Shown: piece after piece, positions 23,403 through 34,147 of the stretch
Layout: each line of letters opens with the position of its first letter
How positions within the stretch are numbered: position 1 is the stretch's first letter
From: Botryococcus braunii
Taxonomy: Eukaryota; Chlorophyta; Trebouxiophyceae
NCBI GenBank assembly: GCA_002005505.1
Contig: KV908425.1
Span: forward strand, 95,314 to 159,313
DNA: 64,000 nucleotides
Direction of reading: 5' to 3'
The notes under the pieces: model-generated
What the model was told of the DNA's origin: nothing
The model's database searches: none
What the model saw: the letters and a program-made list of their open reading frames with translations, nothing else
Made by a program: the position numbers and the translations under genes

Positions 23403-23659
23403 TTTGGTATCGGCGAGCAGGAAACCCATTTTCCTCTCGCGTTGCGATCACGCGGTGCGACGCGCCTGCCCACAAGGGGGATGGGATTCCAGGCCGTAAC
23501 ATCCGGACGCAATCTTCCAACGGACCCTCCGTAACGGACAGTCCTTATCCATGGGCTCACTCACCAACCACCACCCACGTGTATGGGCACGTGGACCATC
23601 CACCAATTCTCCGTTCCCAGGCACAATCGAGGACGATTGTGGTCTAAGAGGGGGAGAAA

Positions 23660-23823
23660 TGTAACGACTATCGGGCGATGTCCGATAGTCGGAGCCCTAC
23701 TTAACCGCTGAGCAATGCCGATAAACACCGATCGTACCTTTTAGGCACGTGGCACACCCGGCCTAGTTGGTAGGATTCCTCCGAGGGACCTCGCAGTCCC
23801 GGGTACGAATCCCGGTCGTTACA
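23660..23823 (+). repeat. TRIM right LTR
   Basis: Second 164-bp LTR, identical by eye, with the same tRNA-like segment at about 23752-23823. Confidence 0.9.
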
Positions 23824-23828
23824 ACAGA

Positions 23829-24235
23829 CCCCTCTGACTTGTTCAGGATGAATAGGGATGGATCAGCATCTGAGATAGTAAAACCTGAACTCACAAGGAC
23901 ATGACTGATAGTGTCATACCAAGCCTTGGGCGCCTGCTTGAGCCCATAGAGGGCCTTGTGCAGCTTGCAAACAGTATTGGGTCCACCTACATGAAAACCC
24001 TCTGGTTGCTGCACATAAATTTCCTCTGCTAATTTCCCATGTAGGAAGGCTGTGCTGACATCCATCTGATGCACATGCATGTCCCTGTTCACAGCCTTCG
24101 CCAACAGGTACCTTAGTGTGGTATGTTTAGACACAGGGGCATAGACTTCAGTGTAATCTATGCCATATATCTGTTTGAAACCCTTGGCTACCAGTCTTGC
24201 TTTAAATCTATCCACCTCCCCTGTTTCAGTGAGCT
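23829..24235 (-). pseudogene. pol: Copia-B RT, N-terminal half
   Basis: Copia RT palm and fingers: RFKARLVAKGFKQ, then VHQMDVSTAFLHGKLAEEI with the first catalytic Asp, and LYGLKQAPKAWY. The 24215-23763 ORF runs on into TRIM sequence, which is not part of the gene. A frame change separates it from the upstream 24236-25078 segment near 24245, where a continuous KWVYKIKL reading lies one frame away from the upstream ORF. It continues at 23184-23233 with the YVDD box. Confidence 0.88.
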
Positions 24236-25078
24236 TTATTTTGTAGACCCATTTGACAGGGAGGGCCTTTTGCGTTGTGCATCTGAAACTTCCACATATG
24301 TCCAGGTGCCAAGAGCAGAGAGAGACTGCATTTCATCTTTCATGGCATCCAACCATTTTTCAGCTTCAGGGGAGTTGATAGCTTGAAAGTAAGTGACAGG
24401 TTCAACATATATTGTGTCTTTTTGGACTTGAACATATCCAAGGAAAGAGGTTTGGGTTTCTGTAGTGTGTGCACCAGACCACCAGGGATGTGTTTCTGCA
24501 TTTTTCCTATTCCTAACTGGATACTTACTGCTGAAACCACCTGCTGGAGGCTTAGGGACCACATCCTGGTCTACTCCAGGTTCTAATTGGGGGTCTGGGA
24601 CACTCCCCCCACTCATTTCATGGATAGTCGCTTGTGGAACACCCTTAAGTGGGCGCGGACTTGCAGCACTTGTGTAACAGGGTTCTGGACCTAAAGCGTC
24701 CGTACTTCCCGCGGCTGCACTTTTACCATGCTTAGTCCCACTAGGATCAAGACCAAAGTGGTCCTGATCCTTTCCCGTTTGCTCTCCAGCACTAACTAGT
24801 GTAGTACCCTGATCTAGCTCTAAGCTAATTTCTAGGATATCTAATGCAAAAGAGACATCAGGCATTTGCTCAGTGGTATCACCATCATCAGAATGACCAT
24901 CTTCTGAGTCAGAATCAGAGACACTCACTAGTGATGGGCAAGTGTCATCCTCATCGTCTTCAGCCAGTGCTTCAGGGCAGATCATGAACAGCATGTTCAG
25001 AGAATTTGACATATTCTCTGCAGTAAACATCAATCTTTCCATCAACAAGAACTTTGTAGTTCTTGCTAAGGCCATCAT
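24236..25078 (-). pseudogene. pol: Copia-B linker between integrase and RT
   Basis: 280-aa ORF covering the low-complexity region that copia elements have between the integrase C terminus and RT. It holds an acidic stretch (LAEDDEDD, SDSDSEDGHSDDGD) and ends with the start of the RT domain (EKWLDAMKDEMQSL). It overlaps the end of the integrase ORF by about 100 bp in another frame, so at least one indel near 24975-25070 separates them. Confidence 0.8.
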
Positions 25079-28000
25079 AACCTACAAAGATACCCTCAGC
25101 ACTGACAGGCTCAAATTTCCCTCCCCTCTTTGACTTAGGAAGAAGGAGAAAACATTTGGAGCCAAAGATTCTGAGATGTGAAACATTGGGAGCCTTTCCA
25201 TGCATCATTTCAAATGGGGTTTTGCTCAAGTGCTTAACAGGAGACATATTTCTAACATAATTTGAAGTAAGAAGAGCTTCACCCCAGTTTTCAGATGATA
25301 AACCTGAGGCAGCTAGCAAACACCTTGCTTTCTCCTGTAGCGTACGGTTGAGCCTCTCTATTTTCCCATTCTGCTGATGTGCATATGGGGCAGTCTTCTG
25401 GTGAACTGCCCCATGCTCCCTACAGAATTTGAACAACCCATTGAACTCAGTACCATTATCTGTTCTGATAAATTGTACTTTACAGTCTTGCTGGTTTTGC
25501 AAAGCTGTGAGAATGTATGTAGCTTCTTTTGCTGCATCACTCTTAGATTTAATCAGAACAACAAATGAGTAGTCTGTGAACTCATCCAAAATGACAAGGG
25601 CATACTTGTATCCTTCAGGAGTTTCAGGATCTATGGGGCCCATAAGGTCCATGTGAATGACTTCAAGAGGTTTTGAACAAGTATTTTGGGTTGATGTAAA
25701 TGGTGAGGCTGTCTGCCTCCCATGCATACAGGCATCGCAAGTACCTTGATGACCAATGCACTTGGATAGGTCACCTGATGGGAGTTTTAAGCCTTCTACC
25801 ATTTTCTCCCTGCTCAACCTTTGCAAGTTTTGAGCAGAGAGATGACCAAAACGCTGATGCCACATGTTTACCAGATCTACATCCACCTTTGTATGGTTGC
25901 ACTGTGTCTTTTCATTTGACACTGGTAGGGGAACACTGTTTTGTATAGAAAGGTCTGTGAGCCACTGATAAGGGTATACATGTTCAGCAATGCCCACAAG
26001 ATCACCATTTGAATCTGTAAGGTGACAGTGAATGCCATTTATATGAACATCTAACCCATCATGATAGGCCTTCCCTACAGACAATAAACGCTTTTTAGCT
26101 GAGGGTACATGTTTAACATTGTACAGGTAAAGAGAGTTTCCTGTTTCCAGGAAGACCTGCACAGTACCCTCACCAATGATTTCCTCCCTACCACCATTTG
26201 CTACTATCAGGATATCTGGTTTATCATACTTGAGATAATTCATCATATTCTCACAGTCAGGGGAAATATGATCTGTTGAACCAGAATCTATCAGCCAACC
26301 AGAAATAGAGGGTTCAGAGCAAACTGTATATAGCTGTGTGCAGTGGCTCTGCTTTGGTGGAGAAGCAAAGCTAACTCTCTTCCCCTCCAACTTTGGGCAG
26401 GTCTCTATGCTGTGTCCATCCTGCTTGCAGTATCTGCAAAATGGTAAAGGCCTCCCTATCTGTTGGAAGGCTGTTTTACCACTCTGCCCACCACCACCTT
26501 GAATAGCACCTTTCTCTACAGCATTTGAAGTAGGGGAATTTGGTGCCTTATACTTAAGGTTGTAACCTTGACCAGGAGAGGACTTCTGGTTAAAGGTGTT
26601 ATTTTTAGGTGGTGGGGTTTGGAGTTTCTTATTCACTATCTGCATATGTGCCAGCTCTAAAGAGTGTTGTAGCAGATTCACATCAGGATTGGACACTATA
26701 ATAGATTGTTGAACCTGCTTATGTATATTATACTCCTCAGGGAGTCCATTTAAAAGCATAGTGCAGAGTGAGAGGTCACTGAACTCATGTCCTAAGCTTT
26801 TAATTGTGTTGGCTATTTTTCTACCCCTTAGTACATATGAGGAAGGTTTCTCATTTGTATGCATCTTGAAGGTGCGGGACTCTTCCTGGAGAGATATGAT
26901 TTTGCCATTTGCTTTTGTAACAAATAAGGCCATCAAGTAGTCCCACATAGAGAAGGCAGACAAATGATCAGAGATTTGTATTTGATACTCCTCTGAACAA
27001 GACTGTGTTATAATGCTCTGGGCCTTATAATCATCTAAATAACCTCTCATGTCATGAAGAATACAGTATTCTACCCCCATCTCTATAAGCATTGCATGAA
27101 CATATCTAGACCATATGACCCAGTTATCATCATTAAGTTTAAGGGGCTCTAACTTTGGAGTAAGCCTTTGAGAAGGAGAATTGAACTTCATGAAGGGATA
27201 CCCACTGTAACCATAGGGGTTGGAATTCACCATACCCCAACTGCCATGTACACCACTAAACCAGGGAGGGCCTGAGGAAGAACCCCCTGGTGGATTTGGA
27301 GGCCAGCCACCACCTCCTGGTGGACCACTATAAGGAGGCCCACCACCTGGTGGAGGTGGAGGAGGTGGGGCAGACACTTGTGCCGTTGACTGTGCAGCAG
27401 TTCCCTGTGTAGCACTCACACTTTGAACAGTTGGTGCAATAGAGTTTAAAATTGTAGATGTTGGAAGACTGATTGGCATTGTGCCACCAGTTGCCAAGGG
27501 AACATGCACTACTGTAGTACCTGATGCTGTACTTGCCTGATTTATGTTTCCTGAAAGGAGCATAATACCTGTGTGTGGTACACTTGTCATGAATGAGGAA
27601 ACATTGACTGGTGCACCTGCCAGTGGTGCACTAGGTACAGGTAAGTGTGTAGGCCTCACTGGGATCCTGACTGCAGTCCTAGGTATCCCAAACAAAGGGC
27701 TTAAGACAGGTCTGGAGGCAGGCAAATTTGTTTGAAAGCCTAGCACTCTAGAAGACATAGGGGCAGGAGATGCAGCAGCTTGCTGAGCAGGTACAAAGGT
27801 ACCAAGGTTGTCTCGTCTTGAGAAAGCAGGGTTTAGAGGTATGTTTTGAGTCTGTGGATCATATCCCCATGCTTCCCATTCTGAGTCTCCCTGTGGTCTT
27901 TGTAGACCCTCAGCAGTTTGCTGCTGCATTCCATTTAGGACCCCTGTAACATGTGACACAGAATCATCAGTGACTGCTTCTGCATCATAGGTAGGATTCC

Positions 28001-28109
28001 TAAAGACATTCCTGCCCATTGGGCTGGCAGGTTCTATCTCAATACTGACATTGAATCCTTCATCTTGTGATTCTGTCTGTGACATTATTCCAGAAGCCTT
28101 GACGGGCAA
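24972..28109 (-). CDS. gag-pol: Copia-B Gag-protease-integrase
   Basis: 1045 aa. The first 300 residues are Pro/Gly/Thr-rich and disordered, longer than in most copia Gags. A gag core follows (WVIWSRYVHAML, then the LLNGLPEEY motif near 26730-26760). The zinc knuckle CRYCKQDGHSIETC is at about 26410-26450, protease WLIDSGSTDHIS near 26290. Integrase has WHQRFGHLS...CDACMHGRQ as the zinc finger, then HMDLMGPI, RTDNGTEF and HQQNGKIERLNRT for the D-D-E triad. It ends where the frame breaks at about 24975. The ATG at 28109 lies 310 bp downstream of the primer-binding site. Confidence 0.9.
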   Translation of the reverse strand: MPVKASGIMSQTESQDEGFNVSIEIEPASPMGRNVFRNPTYDAEAVTDDSVSHVTGVLNGMQQQTAEGLQRPQGDSEWEAWGYDPQTQNIPLNPAFSRRDNLGTFVPAQQAAASPAPMSSRVLGFQTNLPASRPVLSPLFGIPRTAVRIPVRPTHLPVPSAPLAGAPVNVSSFMTSVPHTGIMLLSGNINQASTASGTTVVHVPLATGGTMPISLPTSTILNSIAPTVQSVSATQGTAAQSTAQVSAPPPPPPPGGGPPYSGPPGGGGWPPNPPGGSSSGPPWFSGVHGSWGMVNSNPYGYSGYPFMKFNSPSQRLTPKLEPLKLNDDNWVIWSRYVHAMLIEMGVEYCILHDMRGYLDDYKAQSIITQSCSEEYQIQISDHLSAFSMWDYLMALFVTKANGKIISLQEESRTFKMHTNEKPSSYVLRGRKIANTIKSLGHEFSDLSLCTMLLNGLPEEYNIHKQVQQSIIVSNPDVNLLQHSLELAHMQIVNKKLQTPPPKNNTFNQKSSPGQGYNLKYKAPNSPTSNAVEKGAIQGGGGQSGKTAFQQIGRPLPFCRYCKQDGHSIETCPKLEGKRVSFASPPKQSHCTQLYTVCSEPSISGWLIDSGSTDHISPDCENMMNYLKYDKPDILIVANGGREEIIGEGTVQVFLETGNSLYLYNVKHVPSAKKRLLSVGKAYHDGLDVHINGIHCHLTDSNGDLVGIAEHVYPYQWLTDLSIQNSVPLPVSNEKTQCNHTKVDVDLVNMWHQRFGHLSAQNLQRLSREKMVEGLKLPSGDLSKCIGHQGTCDACMHGRQTASPFTSTQNTCSKPLEVIHMDLMGPIDPETPEGYKYALVILDEFTDYSFVVLIKSKSDAAKEATYILTALQNQQDCKVQFIRTDNGTEFNGLFKFCREHGAVHQKTAPYAHQQNGKIERLNRTLQEKARCLLAASGLSSENWGEALLTSNYVRNMSPVKHLSKTPFEMMHGKAPNVSHLRIFGSKCFLLLPKSKRGGKFEPVSAEGIFVGYDGLSKNYKVLVDGKIDVYCREYVKFSEHAVHDLP

Positions 28110-28420
28110 CTGGCAAAGAAAGATTAAAAGGAAAACAAACTTGCTTGCACTTTAAACAGATATTCCACAACCACCAGATCCCAACAGCCAATACATCCAA
28201 TTGTCTCTCACTACTAGATCAACACAAGTGCCTTTCCAGCGAGACAATCCAGCAACCCGAAGTTCCAAGCGATCGTTCAACCCGAGACAATACAAACAAC
28301 TACGTTAAAAGCAGAGAAATGGGCGAGAATTTCTGGAGACTTGCTGAAGCTTGCAAATAATTGTATGCGTATTATTCTCCTCGCTGCTGGCGGGAGCAGT
28401 GACCAGTATCGACACCAAAC
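28110..28420 (-). other. Copia-B 5' leader
   Basis: 310 bp between the primer-binding site and the gag ATG; non-coding, where packaging and dimerisation signals are expected. Confidence 0.6.
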
Positions 28421-28424
28421 GGTG

Positions 28425-28436
28425 TCGCCGATACCA
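28425..28436 (-). promoter_or_regulatory. Copia-B primer-binding site
   Basis: On the minus strand TGGTATCGGCGA, directly against the LTR end (no spacer). Confidence 0.87.
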
Positions 28437-28880
28437 TATTCGATTATTTGATGTCAATTTGATCAAAAAACATTTTCAGGATTCCTGCATAGCAAGCGAC
28501 AGCTGAGTTAATGCAGGCAAAGGACGGTGCCAAACGGAAATACAGAGGTCCGACTTGAGGCACCGGAGACAGCAATCGAATGTCTATTACATATATCAAA
28601 CTATACAATAAAGCTCGAAACAACTAAACACACCTGCATAGCAAGCGACAGCTGAGTTAATGCAGGCAAAGGACGGTGCCAAACGGAAATACAGAGGTCC
28701 GACTTGAGGCACCGGAGACAGCAATCGAATGTCTGAGGATACGACTCTGTCTCTACCCCTTTATCCACCTAGAATCGTTGTTCCGTGCAAAACAGATTCC
28801 TATTGACAGAATACTACTTGCCAGAATGCTATATGCCGCGTCGATCGGCCCAGTCGATCAGCTCCGTCGACACTTATGGA
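28437..28880 (-). repeat. Copia-B 5' LTR, inner part
   Basis: 444 bp matching 8581-9024, including the 102-bp internal repeat; interrupted at 28880 by the LINE and resumed at 32395. Confidence 0.92.
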
Positions 28881-31437
28881 AGAAGAAGAAGAGACGCACA
28901 AGAAGACCAATCGAAGTGGCGCATTTAAGATTGCCATAACGCGTGAAAATAGTAGACCAGGCACCCCACATCTTGCCACGTAAGTGGCCAAAGGTAGCCC
29001 CAATACCGGAAGTCGTAGAAAGGATGACTCCTAAATGACGAGCCTGGGTCACCCGAGGCAGGGGTTGACCATCATACGTAACGGGGGTGGGGGCCTCCTG
29101 CGAGTGAGGGAAGACCATGAAATGCGACTTGGGGACATTCACCCGCATACGCGTTAACTGGCACCACTCCGAAGTAGCGGGGAGAAGGTGAGCCTGCAAC
29201 TCATCCCGGGACTTGGCCAGAAGCTTGTAGTCATCGGCATAGCCTTGAATAGGGACAGAACGACCATCCCGGGTGGCGGGCCCAACACCCGGACACCGAG
29301 CTTCAACATAGCGAATGAGACCATCCGAGAAGATACCAAACAGAGTAGGACTAATAGGGGACCCCTGGAGGATACCGACCCGAGGCATCACGAGCGCCCC
29401 GGACGTCCCCCCTGCACATAAGGTAACTAGGGCATCGTCATACAAAGATTGCACAGCAGCCCGAAATTGGGCAGGTACCCCCACCCGAGATAAGGCCTCC
29501 CAAAGAAGGGGACGAGGAACCCGATCATAGGCTTTACTCAAATCTAAAGAGCATAAAAATAAGGGGTGCTCTGGCGTAGCAAGGTCAATGAAGTGCTGAA
29601 CCGCAAAGAGCTGATGCAAGGTGGAAAAACCTGGGCGGAAGCCAGTTTGGGCTTGACAGCGCAACCCCTGGGATTCCACATGCCGAATAAGCCTAGTGTT
29701 CAAGAGAGTGGCATACAACCGCATGAAGGGTTCAGGGACAGCAAGAGGGCGGTAATTTGCCGTATCCAATACGACCTTGGCCCCGGGTTTAAACACAGGG
29801 ACGACCCGAGACACATTGAAGGCAGGGGGAATGCGCCCAACCTGAAACATGGCATTGACAATGGTCAACAAGAGCGGGGCCAAGAGATGGGGGTCCTGTC
29901 TACGGGTGTGGGGGTCAGGGGGGCGTTGGGCGAAGCGAAGGAATTCAGACGGAAAACCCTGAAATCCAACACTCCTACCCGTGTGCAAGGTACTAAGGGC
30001 ATCTTCCATTTCCTGTAAGGTGAAGGGTTGGTTAAGGGAGTCATCGGTGACCGGAGAAGGTGGATACGCCACCTCAGACAAGGGGAGAAGCGGTTCAGCA
30101 TGGGCAGCTACATCCCCCCCAGTGAACCCAGACATGAAGGTGCCCCACATCTGATGGTCATGCAAGGGCAGGGGCAAGGAAGGGGGGTGGCCACGGAGCG
30201 TCCGCCAAAAGAGACGGGGGCAAGTATGAAAGAGAGCAACACACTCATCCAATTGAGACATGAGCCACACCCGTTTACGGGACCGCACATAGGAATGATA
30301 GTGCCGCTCAAGTCCACGCACTGCAGGGTCAGAAAACCCATGCAAGCGACCGGCCCGCCGCCAGTCCCGCTTGAGTCTAACACATTCCTGGTCATAGAAT
30401 GGCTGGTGTGGGGGATTCCTAGCCGGAGAAGCTAACCGAACACTATACATCCGCATGTCCGCATCGTGAGCCGCACGGACTAAGACTTGGGACAGTGTGG
30501 TAAGTGCTTCCTCCACATGCCCTGCCACCGCTAAATCCGCACAACGACCCAAGGCGGGAGCTGCGAGCTCCAAACGATGCACATAAGCTAAACGACAACC
30601 CCCTCGCCAATGGACTTGTTTCAGTGGCACCCCCAAATGAGAAGGACTCGACTCCTGATAAGAAAGCCCTGTGAGCGCCACCGATGAGGCAATGGGGTAG
30701 TGATCAGAACCCCTTAACTCAGTGGAAACCGTGACCGATTCGAGGCAAGTGTGAAGCAACGAAGAAACCAAGATATGATCTGGGCGAGTGGCAGAGGTAC
30801 GGCTGGTGGCACGGTACGTCGGAGGAGCATGAAAGTCCCCCGGGACACGGCCCGTGCATATAAGTAACCCACTTTGGTCAGCCAAGGTGACAAGCTGGCG
30901 GCCACTAGGATCTTGACCACTGAATTTGCCAACATCAACCGAGGAAGAGGTAGAAACATACTCAATATGTCCATTGAAGTCACCCCCCAGAAAGACATAA
31001 CCGTCACTGGACGCCAGAACCCCATATAACTCATCGTAACGAGTGGGAATAGGAACAGTCTGAAGGAGCGGGGACCCAAGGGGGGGAATGTAAACGTTGC
31101 CCAAGTAAAGTGGGGAATGGGTGTCGTGCACAAAACGCAAGGATACCCAAAGGGACGAAGATGTGGTGGCCCATAGTTGGGCACTGTACAAGGAACTGAC
31201 CTTAACGGCAATCACCAAACCATAACCGGTCTTGTCAAGAGAAAGCTGCGGTGGAGAACAAAAAAGTTGAAAGCCCCTAAACAGATCCGGATCAATATGC
31301 TTATGCAGAGTCTCTTGTAACATTACTACATCGAACTCATGAAAGAACCGATCATAATCATAGAGGTGGAACTTTGAATCTGTGAGGCCACGGATATTCC
31401 AGGTCAGAAGCGAAAGAGTGACTTGACCAACGGGTTC
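28881..31437 (-). CDS. LINE ORF2: AP endonuclease and reverse transcriptase, C terminus missing
   Basis: Nicks target DNA and copies element RNA at the nick. The open frame follows the ORF1 stop directly and includes LLTWNIRGL (endonuclease catalytic Asn) at about 31390-31412, upstream of the first ATG at 31323. MLQETLHKH holds the catalytic Glu and GGDFNGHI the metal-binding Asp/Asn. The RT follows: [19 protein letters not shown], then [20 protein letters not shown] and the active-site [10 protein letters not shown] near 29230. The thumb motif (ARHLGVIL) is present, then the frame runs off the truncated end, so the usual C-terminal domain is absent. Starting at the first ATG would lose part of the endonuclease, so readthrough or another start is implied. 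Confidence 0.88.
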
Positions 31438-32328
31438 CTAAGCAGAGGGGCCCTGAGCTCGAGAGGATGGACCCGGGCCCGTAGCTGGGGGAGCAGAAGG
31501 AGTAGGAGCTGGGGAAGCTGAAGGGGGAGCAGCAAAAACTCCAGGGAGCACTTTGACGGGGGGCCCTTGCCCCTTGACTTTGAATAAGGAGTCGCCCCTC
31601 CAGAAGGTGATCCAGCCCTGGTTGCGCAAGGCGGTGGCTTGAGGTTGGAGAGCTGCCCGGGTTGCACGTTGCTTGGGTGTGAGGTCGTCGTCCATAGAAA
31701 CGTGAAAGCGCCTCCTGAGGTCCTTGGATTTCTTGTAAGCGGCATGTTTGTCTGCAGTGGAGTGGAACCGGATGAGAACAGGACGAGCACGAGGAGCACC
31801 AGCAACAAACTTCCCAAGCCGAGCTGCCTCATGAATCTCGCAGTTGAGAAAGGACTTAACTTCGTTGAGGGTTTTTTCCCCCACGCTCTCCTCCACCCCA
31901 AAAAGGATGGCGTTAGGAGAGCGAAACTTTCTCTCCAGAGCGTCTAGAGAGGAGTCGCACTTGGAAAACTTGTTGTCCAGGTCTTCATAACCGGCGCGTA
32001 CAATCTCCTGAACCTCAAGGAGTTTGTTATCCAACTTTGCCTCCACCTTAGCCTCCATATTTTCTACAAAGGCGGCAATCTGAGTGTGGAGGGGCGCGAG
32101 GATCTCGCCGATCTGTTGCTGAATCTCAAGTTTAACGGGAACCAAAGCGTCGGCCAAGGCCGCCTGAAGCTTATCATTAAGTTCGGATCGCAAAAATATT
32201 TTGAGCTCAGAGGTAATACTAGCAAGGGCATCCTCTCCGAGGGTCTGAGACTTCCCATCGGTGGTGGGGGATGGCGATTCCGGACGGGCACGCTTCTCCC
32301 CAAGAATACTCGAAAGCATAGAAGTCAT
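31438..32328 (-). CDS. LINE ORF1 RNA-binding protein
   Basis: 296 aa. Residues about 50-130 form a long amphipathic coiled coil (LNDKLQAALADALVPVKLEI, then further heptads), which would make trimers. A region around 150-220 (EAARLGKF...RPVLIRFHSTADKHAAYKKS) has the look of an L1 ORF1 RRM with its C-terminal domain after it (DLTPKQRATRAALQPQ). The tail is Pro/Ala/Ser-rich. It ends in TAG at 31438-31440, and ORF2 continues in the same frame. Its expected role is to coat element RNA and chaperone target-primed reverse transcription. Confidence 0.82.
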   Translation of the reverse strand: MTSMLSSILGEKRARPESPSPTTDGKSQTLGEDALASITSELKIFLRSELNDKLQAALADALVPVKLEIQQQIGEILAPLHTQIAAFVENMEAKVEAKLDNKLLEVQEIVRAGYEDLDNKFSKCDSSLDALERKFRSPNAILFGVEESVGEKTLNEVKSFLNCEIHEAARLGKFVAGAPRARPVLIRFHSTADKHAAYKKSKDLRRRFHVSMDDDLTPKQRATRAALQPQATALRNQGWITFWRGDSLFKVKGQGPPVKVLPGVFAAPPSASPAPTPSAPPATGPGPSSRAQGPSA

Positions 32329-32394
32329 GAGAGAGTATCAGAATAGTTAAGTTTCAGAGGTTCTTATCTGCTCTTAGGATGTACGTGGTAATTT

Positions 32395-32728
32395 CAGAAA
32401 TACTTCTACGCCTTGTCGATCGGCCTCGTCGACTCATTCGCAAAATAACCGATCGTACTTAAAAACAAGTACACTTTGCAGCCAATTGTTTATTGTACGT
32501 GGCCGATCGACTCGTACTTCGAAATCGACCGAATCAACAAGAGTCCGAAACATCCGTTGTCGTCCTAAAACATCCGTATCTCTAAGAACCTCCGGATTTT
32601 ACGGAAAGACCCAATTTTTGCAAAGTAAGATAACTGTTCATTATTGTAGGGCCATAAACTAAGGTTCATACGAACATGCAACTTATGCTAAGACATTATA
32701 TGTCCAATAAAAGATGTCTTTGCCAACA
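32395..32728 (-). repeat. Copia-B 5' LTR, outer part
   Basis: 334 bp completing the LTR begun at 28437, matching 9025-9095 plus 15396-15658. The TSD AACAT follows. Confidence 0.92.
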
Positions 32729-32733
32729 AACAT

Positions 32734-32814
32734 AACTCACGAAGGGACCTTTATGGAGGTCCAAATCCTCGTGGTCCGGTCATTTTCCTATAACACGCGA
32801 CTTTTCCTGTTACA
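32734..32814 (-). repeat. Gypsy-A 5' LTR, outer part
   Basis: 81 bp identical by eye to 2014-2094; completes the LTR interrupted at 8580. The TSD CCGTG follows at 32815-32819. Confidence 0.93.
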
Positions 32815-33757
32815 CCGTGACCCAGGCACCGGAGGTTGTGACATCAAGACTCGTTGCCATGGCATGTCGTTCCGAATATCGATTTCTTATCTCACACTGC
32901 ACAGAGTTTCTTCAGTCAGCCCATGATTTATAATCTGTCTTCTACAGGAGAAACTGCAATCTTCCATGAAGTGGGGTCGATCACGGTGGATTGCTTTGCC
33001 AAATCCAATACGGCGAATATTTAACAATCTCAATTTTGGGGCCATTACAATGTTTCAAAATGCCAAACTGCGCACGTGTAAGTTCTCGTACATCGTGACC
33101 CAGGCACTGGAGGTGGTGACATCAAGAGTCGGTGCCACATCATCACGTCGTCCCTAATATCGGATTTCTTATCTCACAATGCACAGAACATCTACAGCCA
33201 GTCCATGATTTACAATCTGTCTTATCATAAGACTCTTATGCCAGAGAACCTGCAAGCATCACCCGACAGTGACGAACATACGACCTTAAACCGACTGACA
33301 AACAGAGCATCGCAGCAGAGCATCGCCAACCGTCAACATGAAGGGAAAATCGTAAAATGCATGGCCTAAAACGCAACAGTCGAATGGCAATACGACATTG
33401 TTGCCGAAGTCATAATCGTACAGAAAGTCAATCGAAGTCGTGCGGCCAACTCGTGGTCCGCGCGGCGGTTTTTAGATTTCAATTACCAAAATGTCAAAAC
33501 GCATCCTCACAAGCTTTCCCATTGGACAATAATCGCGGGTTTCGTTGTGTTTAGGGCTATGCAACGCATACCGTCCGCACGAACGTCTCTCTCGTAATTG
33601 GCTTCAAATCGATGGAATGTACTAGGAAAGCAGATCCTGGACCACAGCGAATCTTTTTGGATAAGAGGAAGCGGCCCTTCCCCTTTCAAAGGGGCGAACT
33701 TCACATACGTACGACCGCAAAGTACAAGACATGCCGGCGAGGCTCCGCAATGCGCGA
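32815..33757 (+). repeat. Outer R repeat, right of Gypsy-A
   Basis: No gene. About 32815-32950 and 33090-33225 are two diverged copies of one unit (both begin GTGACCCAGGCAC and contain TTTCTTATCTCACA). The last 200 bp match 14700-14880 of the inserted R copy, and the homology continues at 49110 beyond the YR element. Confidence 0.75.
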
Positions 33758-33886
33758 TTGCTACGAAGCCTTTGTCTGCCAATCCAGAGTCCCCAATCGG
33801 GTTTACAATAGGTTGACTGAGCCTTTTGAGGTGGCCTTAGGGCTTGGAGACCCTACTCTAGTGGGAAATTTTCCACCAGACCATCC
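33758..33886. repeat. YR element split repeat B2 (129 bp)
   Basis: Terminal copy; identical by eye to 34145-34273, which lies 387 bp away. Confidence 0.92.
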
Positions 33887-33901
33887 GGGTGGGCGGGCGG
33901 G

Positions 33902-34147
33902 ACCAATAAAGGTGCGATGAGCCGTCCGTCACCAGGGTATACACAGTCAAGCTAGTGCAACACCGCTCCTGTCTCTCTAGATTGAAACCCTGCCCTTTAC
34001 CAAGCTTGGTAGCCTTAATGAGTTAGTTCAGCCGTTGTTTCCCTTGAAATATCCCAGATCATTCATCCGTGATCTGGAGTCACGTGATGGTTCCCTTAGT
34101 CACCCCTCCTGAGGGGTTTACTAGCCCTCTCGTAGCAATGGTATTTG
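33902..34147. repeat. YR element split repeat A2 (246 bp), internal
   Basis: Identical by eye to 48864-49109. It overlaps the next 129-bp repeat by the three bases TTG, the likely crossover site. Confidence 0.92.

Larger units (their letters stand above)
23239..23823 (-). mobile_element. TRIM: 585-bp miniature LTR element
   Basis: Terminal-repeat retrotransposon in miniature. Two 164-bp LTRs, identical by eye, at 23239-23402 and 23660-23823. A primer-binding site (TGGTATCGGCGA, 23405-23416) follows the left LTR, and a polypurine tract (AAGAGGGGGAGAAA, 23646-23659) precedes the right LTR, so the element reads on the plus strand even though the host gene is on the minus strand. The TSD ACAGA is at 23234-23238 and 23824-23828. 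The internal 257 bp has no credible coding capacity. LTR ends form an 8-bp inverted repeat (TGTAACGA / TCGTTACA). It must be moved by the proteins of another element. Confidence 0.92.
28881..32394 (-). mobile_element. LINE (L1-like), 3'-truncated, in the Copia-B LTR
   Basis: 3514-bp non-LTR retrotransposon on the minus strand. The intact 3' LTR of Copia-B (9015-9035) shows the empty site: nothing was lost and no TSD is visible. The 3' junction is a short run of TTC on the element strand, with the ORF2 frame still open there, so the element lacks its normal 3' end. It carries ORF1 (coiled coil and RNA-binding region) and ORF2 (AP endonuclease and RT), the L1 arrangement. The 5' leader before ORF1 is 66 bp. 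Confidence 0.9.

Noticed and set aside
31404..31901. 165-aa ORF overlapping LINE ORF1
   Set aside because: Shadow frame of ORF1 with low-complexity Leu/Pro composition.
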